Source of the DNA: Enterobacter sp. SA187
Lineage (GTDB): Bacteria; Pseudomonadota; Gammaproteobacteria; Enterobacterales; Enterobacteriaceae
Assembly (NCBI RefSeq): GCF_001888805.2
Contig: NZ_CP019113.1
Location: 2,976,001-3,040,000 of the forward strand
Direction: 5' to 3'
Length of the DNA stretch: 64,000 bases
Below, piece after piece: positions 60,839 through 64,000 of this stretch; the first letter of the stretch is position 1, and each line of letters starts with the position of its first letter. The position numbers and the translations under genes are program-made. Under the pieces are notes generated by a model. That model did not search any database, was not told where the DNA came from, and was given only the letters and a program-made list of their open reading frames with translations.

Positions 60839-61138
60839 TTATTGTGCTTTTTGCTGCTCTGTTTGCCACGTTTCCCAGCGGGAAACGGTAATTTCCGGCT
60901 GTTTATCCAGCGCGCTTTCCGCCAGAGCAGCGGACTGCGCTTTGACTTCCTCTTCACTCATGGCGGTGATCAGACCAAAAGTGTTGGTGCCGAGTTCATG
61001 TACCTTGCCATCATCGTCGGTCAGCGTCAGTAAAAATCCGGCGCGCGTGAAATGGTTGTTCAGTTCGTTAATTTCACTCAGATTGTCTTCGTGAAATTTG
61101 ATCGTAACCACATAGCGCGTAATGTCACCACTGCTCAT
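60839..61138 (-). CDS. ydiZ: YdiZ, GhoS-like small protein
   Basis: 99 residues. A ferredoxin-like fold is suggested by the pattern ITRYVVTIKFHEDNLSEINE ... HELGTNTFGLITAMSEEEVK; similar spacing is seen in GhoS, the RNase antitoxin of the type V GhoT/GhoS pair. Location next to pfkB identifies it as YdiZ. No ghoT-like small membrane toxin is seen beside it. Function unproven. GAGGTGA precedes the ATG. Confidence 0.8.
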   Translation of the reverse strand: MSSGDITRYVVTIKFHEDNLSEINELNNHFTRAGFLLTLTDDDGKVHELGTNTFGLITAMSEEEVKAQSAALAESALDKQPEITVSRWETWQTEQQKAQ

Positions 61139-61247
61139 CGTTCACCTCGTTGTTATCCTGAAAGTTTTTTTAGCATAGTCGACGTGAGGAATTTGGCGAC
61201 CACAGGAATGGATGATTTCCCCCGCCAGGCGGCAGGGGAAAGGGGTA

Positions 61248-62180
61248 TTAATGACGAACCAGATAATCGTAGATTTTTTGCGTGTCCTCATGGCCGCACA
61301 GACGCGTACCCTGATTAATGGTCGCCGCGCTGCCTGCCGCCACGCCAAAACGCACCATTTCCGTTAAAGAAGCGCCTTCCGCCAGCTTCAGGGTCATGGC
61401 GCCGACCATGCTGTCACCGGCGCCCACGGTGCTTTGGCTTTTCATCGGCGGCGGCACCACATGCACGCACTCGCTGCCATCAACGCCCAGCGCGCCCTGA
61501 GGCCCCAGCGAAACCACCACGCGACGGACTTTGCCGCTGTTCACCAGCTCCTGCGCCGCTTTGCGCACGTCATCCGGCTGGGTGAGCGGGCGATTTACCA
61601 GCGCGCTCAGCTCTTTCTGGTTAGGCTTCACCAGTTCAATGTTGCCAATCTCCAGCGCGGCGGTCAGGGCATCGCCGGAGCTGTCGATAATGCAGCGGAT
61701 ACCCTGCTGCTGGGCGGCTTTAATCAACTGCACCCAGGCCTCCAGTTGCACGCCGGGGGGCAGGCTGCCGCTTAAAACCAGCAGCGCGCCGCTCTCAATA
61801 GCCAGCACTTTTTCTTCCAGTTTGCGGAATTCATCGGCGCTGAGCGCAGCGCCCGGCATCACAAATCGGTACTGCTCGCCACTGGCCTCAACATGCACAT
61901 GCAGGTTCTGACGGGTCCAGTCCTGGGTTTCAACGCTCTGTGTCGGGACGTTTTCATCTGCCAGCAGAGCGGTAAGATGTTCGCCGGTCGCGCCGCCGGC
62001 CGGGAAAATGGCCGTGGCTTTGCCGCCCAGATGGGTAATGGCGCGGGCAACGTTAATTCCGCCGCCGCCCGGCTCAAATACCGGTGCAGTACAACGGAGT
62101 TTACCTTCGGGATAAATTTGCGGCGTTAAGGTCGCGCTGTCCAGCGACGGGGCAAGCGTTAATGTATAGATGCGGGTCAT
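61248..62180 (-). CDS. pfkB: 6-phosphofructokinase II
   Basis: 310 residues (309 in E. coli). Ribokinase family: GGGGINVARAITHLGG near the N-terminus binds sugar phosphate, and VGAGDSMVGAM near 254 carries the catalytic Asp. It phosphorylates fructose 6-phosphate as the minor isozyme. A strong AAAGGAGG site precedes the ATG. Confidence 0.97.
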   Translation of the reverse strand: MTRIYTLTLAPSLDSATLTPQIYPEGKLRCTAPVFEPGGGGINVARAITHLGGKATAIFPAGGATGEHLTALLADENVPTQSVETQDWTRQNLHVHVEASGEQYRFVMPGAALSADEFRKLEEKVLAIESGALLVLSGSLPPGVQLEAWVQLIKAAQQQGIRCIIDSSGDALTAALEIGNIELVKPNQKELSALVNRPLTQPDDVRKAAQELVNSGKVRRVVVSLGPQGALGVDGSECVHVVPPPMKSQSTVGAGDSMVGAMTLKLAEGASLTEMVRFGVAAGSAATINQGTRLCGHEDTQKIYDYLVRH

Positions 62181-62350
62181 CTTTACCTCCTTTTAGCGTG
62201 AATCTTTTAAGCCTGGCACCGTTCCGGCAGATAGCAACGTAAATAAACGTATGATTTATCTTGTGAAGTTGAATTTAATTTGCGTCAGGTTGATATACAC
62301 TTAATGCCGGTTTGAGAGCTCTCTTATTCAAAAAATGAAATAAGAATTCA

Positions 62351-62379
62351 TTGCTATGTTAATTGAGCCTTTTTATAAT
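62351..62379 (+). promoter_or_regulatory. Sigma-70 promoter of ydiY
   Basis: TTGCTA (62351-62356), 17 bases, perfect -10 TATAAT (62374-62379). Transcription should start near 62386, giving an 85-90 base leader with two hairpins. Confidence 0.75.
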
Positions 62380-62391
62380 TTGTTACCTTTC

Positions 62392-62452
62392 TCAGGACGG
62401 TTACGCGTTGATCCTGATGTAAGTTTCCGGGACCGTGATGGTCTCTTTTTTT
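62392..62452 (+). promoter_or_regulatory. ydiY leader with an intrinsic-terminator-like hairpin
   Basis: First dyad TCAGGA (62392-62397) / TCCTGA (about 62412-62417); second GACC-GTGAT-GGTC (62431-62443, extendable by one GU and one GC pair) directly followed by seven T residues, ending 20 bases before the ydiY ATG. It looks like an attenuator or a short sRNA of about 65-70 bases sharing the ydiY promoter. Confidence 0.6.
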
Positions 62453-62472
62453 GTTGTACGGACTCTTTATAA

Positions 62473-63231
62473 ATGAAGCTTTTAAAGACAGTACCCGCAG
62501 TTGTTATGCTTGCGGGAGGCGTGCTTGCGTCACTGAATGCTGCCGCAGATGATACCGTTTTTACTGTCATGGATGACCCCTCCACTGCACAGAAACCCTT
62601 TGAAGGTAATCTGAACGCAGGCTACCTGGCCCAGTCAGGTAACACCAAGAGTTCCTCGCTGACCGCTGACTCCACCCTGACCTGGTACGGCAATACCACC
62701 GCCTGGTCCCTGTGGGGCAACGCCAGCAACACCTCTTCGAATGACGAGCGCTCGTCTGAGAAATATGCGGTGGGCGGACGCTCGCGCTTCAACGTGACCG
62801 ATGCGGATTACCTGTTTGGCCAGGCCAGCTGGTTGACCGACCGTTACAACGGTTATCGTCAGCGTGATATCCTCACCGCTGGTTATGGTCGCCAGTTCCT
62901 GAATGGTCCGGTGCACAGCCTGCGTTTTGAATTCGGTCCGGGCGTACGTTATGACGAGTACACCGACGGCGACAACAAAACACAGCCGCTGGGTTATGCC
63001 TCAGGAACTTATGCCTGGCAGATGACAGATAACACTAAGTTCACGCAGGGTGTTTCGGTATTTGGCGCTGATGATACGACGCTGAACTCTGAAACCGCGC
63101 TGAATGTGGCTATTAACGAACACTTTGGCCTGAAGGTGGCATATAACGTTACCTGGAACTCTGAGCCACCGGCCTCCGCGCCGGAGCACACCGATCGTCG
63201 TACGGTCGTGTCGTTAGGTTATAAGATGTAA
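62473..63231 (+). CDS. ydiY: YdiY, DUF481 outer membrane protein
   Basis: 252 residues, as in E. coli. A signal peptide ends near AAA (about residue 25). The rest is a DUF481 beta-barrel with a salt-induced outer membrane protein pattern: GNLNAGYLAQSGNTKSSSL, then alternating aromatic strands. E. coli reports acid induction. Function unknown. Preceded by a leader with a terminator-like hairpin, so expression may be attenuated. Confidence 0.94.
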   Translation: MKLLKTVPAVVMLAGGVLASLNAAADDTVFTVMDDPSTAQKPFEGNLNAGYLAQSGNTKSSSLTADSTLTWYGNTTAWSLWGNASNTSSNDERSSEKYAVGGRSRFNVTDADYLFGQASWLTDRYNGYRQRDILTAGYGRQFLNGPVHSLRFEFGPGVRYDEYTDGDNKTQPLGYASGTYAWQMTDNTKFTQGVSVFGADDTTLNSETALNVAINEHFGLKVAYNVTWNSEPPASAPEHTDRRTVVSLGYKM

Positions 63232-63239
63232 TTGATTTT

Positions 63240-63265
63240 GGGCCGAAATTTTCGGCCCGCTTTAT
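63240..63265 (+). terminator. Terminator of ydiY
   Basis: GGGCCGAA-AT-TTCGGCCC-type stem (63240-63257) followed by GCTTTATATATTT, 9 bases past the stop. Confidence 0.75.
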
Positions 63266-63504
63266 ATATTTCAGATTAATTAATGACGCGCTTAAAATAT
63301 CAATATGCGGTTTTAGCTTATTAAAAATTATGTTTCTCCATAATTTCTCCTCATTTATCTCTTCGGACACACATTCAATTTATTTGACAAGATTTGATAA
63401 ATTATTCGACTGTTCAAAAGTGTGATCCAGCTCTAAACTTACTGTCATGGGTCAATAATGCCCAACCAGACGTACGGTATTAAGTTAAAAAGAGAAGAAT
63501 CATT

Positions 63505-63738
63505 ATGAAAACATTTAAAACTATCGCAGCAGCAGCGGTGCTTTCAGCCCTGTCCTTTGGCGTTTTCGCTGCTGACAGCGCGTATACACCTGCCAGTGAC
63601 ACCACCAAACCCTCGACTACTTTCCAGGCGAAAGATATCGAAGCCGGTTCTAACATTCAGCCAGGCGCACCGTCTACCGGCCGTTCCGCCGATGATGCTT
63701 TTAATGTTAAAACGCTGGTGGCCGGAGAGTGGTATTAA
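63505..63738 (+). CDS. Small exported protein of unknown function
   Basis: 77 residues. A clear signal peptide (MKTFKTIAAAAVLSALSFGVFA, cleavage after residue 22) leaves a mature peptide of about 55 residues, rich in Ser, Thr, Pro and Asp, with no cysteine and little predicted order, ending VAGEWY. AAGAGAAG lies before the ATG. I do not recognise the family. It has its own spacer of 273 bases after ydiY and a terminator shared with the flagellin gene. Confidence 0.78.
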   Translation: MKTFKTIAAAAVLSALSFGVFAADSAYTPASDTTKPSTTFQAKDIEAGSNIQPGAPSTGRSADDAFNVKTLVAGEWY

Positions 63739-63779
63739 TCCGCTTCCCGCTTTCGTTATTAACTTCGCTTATTACGATT

Positions 63780-63811
63780 AAAAAACCGGATTACGACGTA
63801 CCGGTTTTTTT
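63780..63811. terminator. Bidirectional terminator between the small exported protein and flagellin genes
   Basis: AAAAAACCGG and CCGGTTTTTT enclose an 11-base loop. A and T runs on both sides make it work for both convergent genes; it touches the flagellin stop codon. Confidence 0.85.
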
Positions 63812-64000
63812 ATGTACGTAATAAGGTCAGCAAATTCTCCGGCAGCTGATTCGCAATCTTCAACACCGCGTTCTGACTCTCCTGCAAAATCTGCGCTTTA
63901 ATTTGCTTACTGGTTTCCAGCGCGTAGTCTGCATCCATAATACGACTCTGAGCCGTTTGGGTGGAGAGCGTCTGTTGTGACAATACCGATTTGGCTGAAT
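63810..64000 (-). CDS. Flagellin, C-terminal part (cut by window edge)
   Basis: The last 62 codons of a flagellin, read on the minus strand to TAA at 63810-63812. The D0/D1 C-terminal pattern is clear: SRIMDADYALETSKQIKAQI, then a helical stretch and the ending NQLPENLLTLLRT, equivalent to SRIxDADxAxE ... ANQxPQNVLSLLR of FliC. The ending LRT and the sequence differ from the main enterobacterial FliC, so it may be a second or lateral-type flagellin. In E. coli no flagellin gene lies next to ydiY. Confidence 0.88.
   Translation of the reverse strand, partial: SAKSVLSQQTLSTQTAQSRIMDADYALETSKQIKAQILQESQNAVLKIANQLPENLLTLLRT

Noticed and set aside
63441..63470. A sigma-28-like promoter before the small exported protein (TAAA ... 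GTCAATAA)
   Set aside because: The spacer is 13 bases instead of 15 and the -10 has two mismatches, so it does not meet the FliA pattern.

Overview
The window reads as chromosomal DNA of a high-GC member of the Enterobacteriaceae that is not Escherichia; an Enterobacter/Leclercia/Klebsiella-type genome would fit, but I cannot name the genus from sequence alone. The core gene order follows the E. coli K-12 stretch from pfkB to nimT (roughly 1.81-1.88 Mb) almost without a break, here read from nimT on the left to pfkB and ydiY on the right. No rRNA, tRNA, CRISPR array, insertion sequence or prophage was seen.

Left part (1-14.3 kb) is the variable part: the N-terminal piece of a chemoreceptor with a sigma-28 type promoter, a GAF / degenerate GGDEF / EAL cyclic-di-GMP phosphodiesterase, the microprotein gene yoaJ, a 101-residue unknown, a CTP-synthase-like glutamine amidotransferase domain protein behind an operator-like dyad, nimT without its regulator, a four-gene polar amino acid ABC transporter, yeaL, a GH31 glycosidase with its GPH-family sugar symporter, the microprotein gene yoaI, and a TylF/CmcI-like methyltransferase.

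Middle (14.3-36.3 kb): the starvation kinase pair yeaG-yeaH (sigma-54 promoter visible), mipA, yeaE, yeaD, gapA, msrB, yeaC, a secreted GH18 chitinase, pncA, ansA, sppA, ydjA, a LysR regulator divergent from a Sel1-repeat protein, selD-topB, gdhA, ynjH, xthA. Compared with E. coli, the ydjE-L block is absent where the chitinase sits, and ydjXYZ-ynjA-nudG is absent between xthA and ynjH.

Right part (36.7-64 kb): astCADBE arginine succinyltransferase operon (sigma-54 promoter and ArgR-like boxes), spy (BaeR box), ves, cho (LexA box), nadE, osmE, the complete chbBCARFG chitobiose operon, katE, cedA, tcyP, ydjM (LexA box), a kduD homologue with its own KdgR-like box, hxpB, yniB, yniA, ydiZ, pfkB, ydiY, a small exported unknown, and the C-terminus of a flagellin.

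The most connected story is chitin use. The GH18 chitinase leader contains a 12-base perfect match to the complement of the ChiX small RNA (as I recall its sequence) lying over the ribosome binding site, while the chbB-chbC spacer carries the ChiX decoy site. Chitinase, chitobiose uptake and breakdown would then be coupled through one small RNA whose gene is outside the window. REP/BIME-like palindromes lie in several gene spacers.
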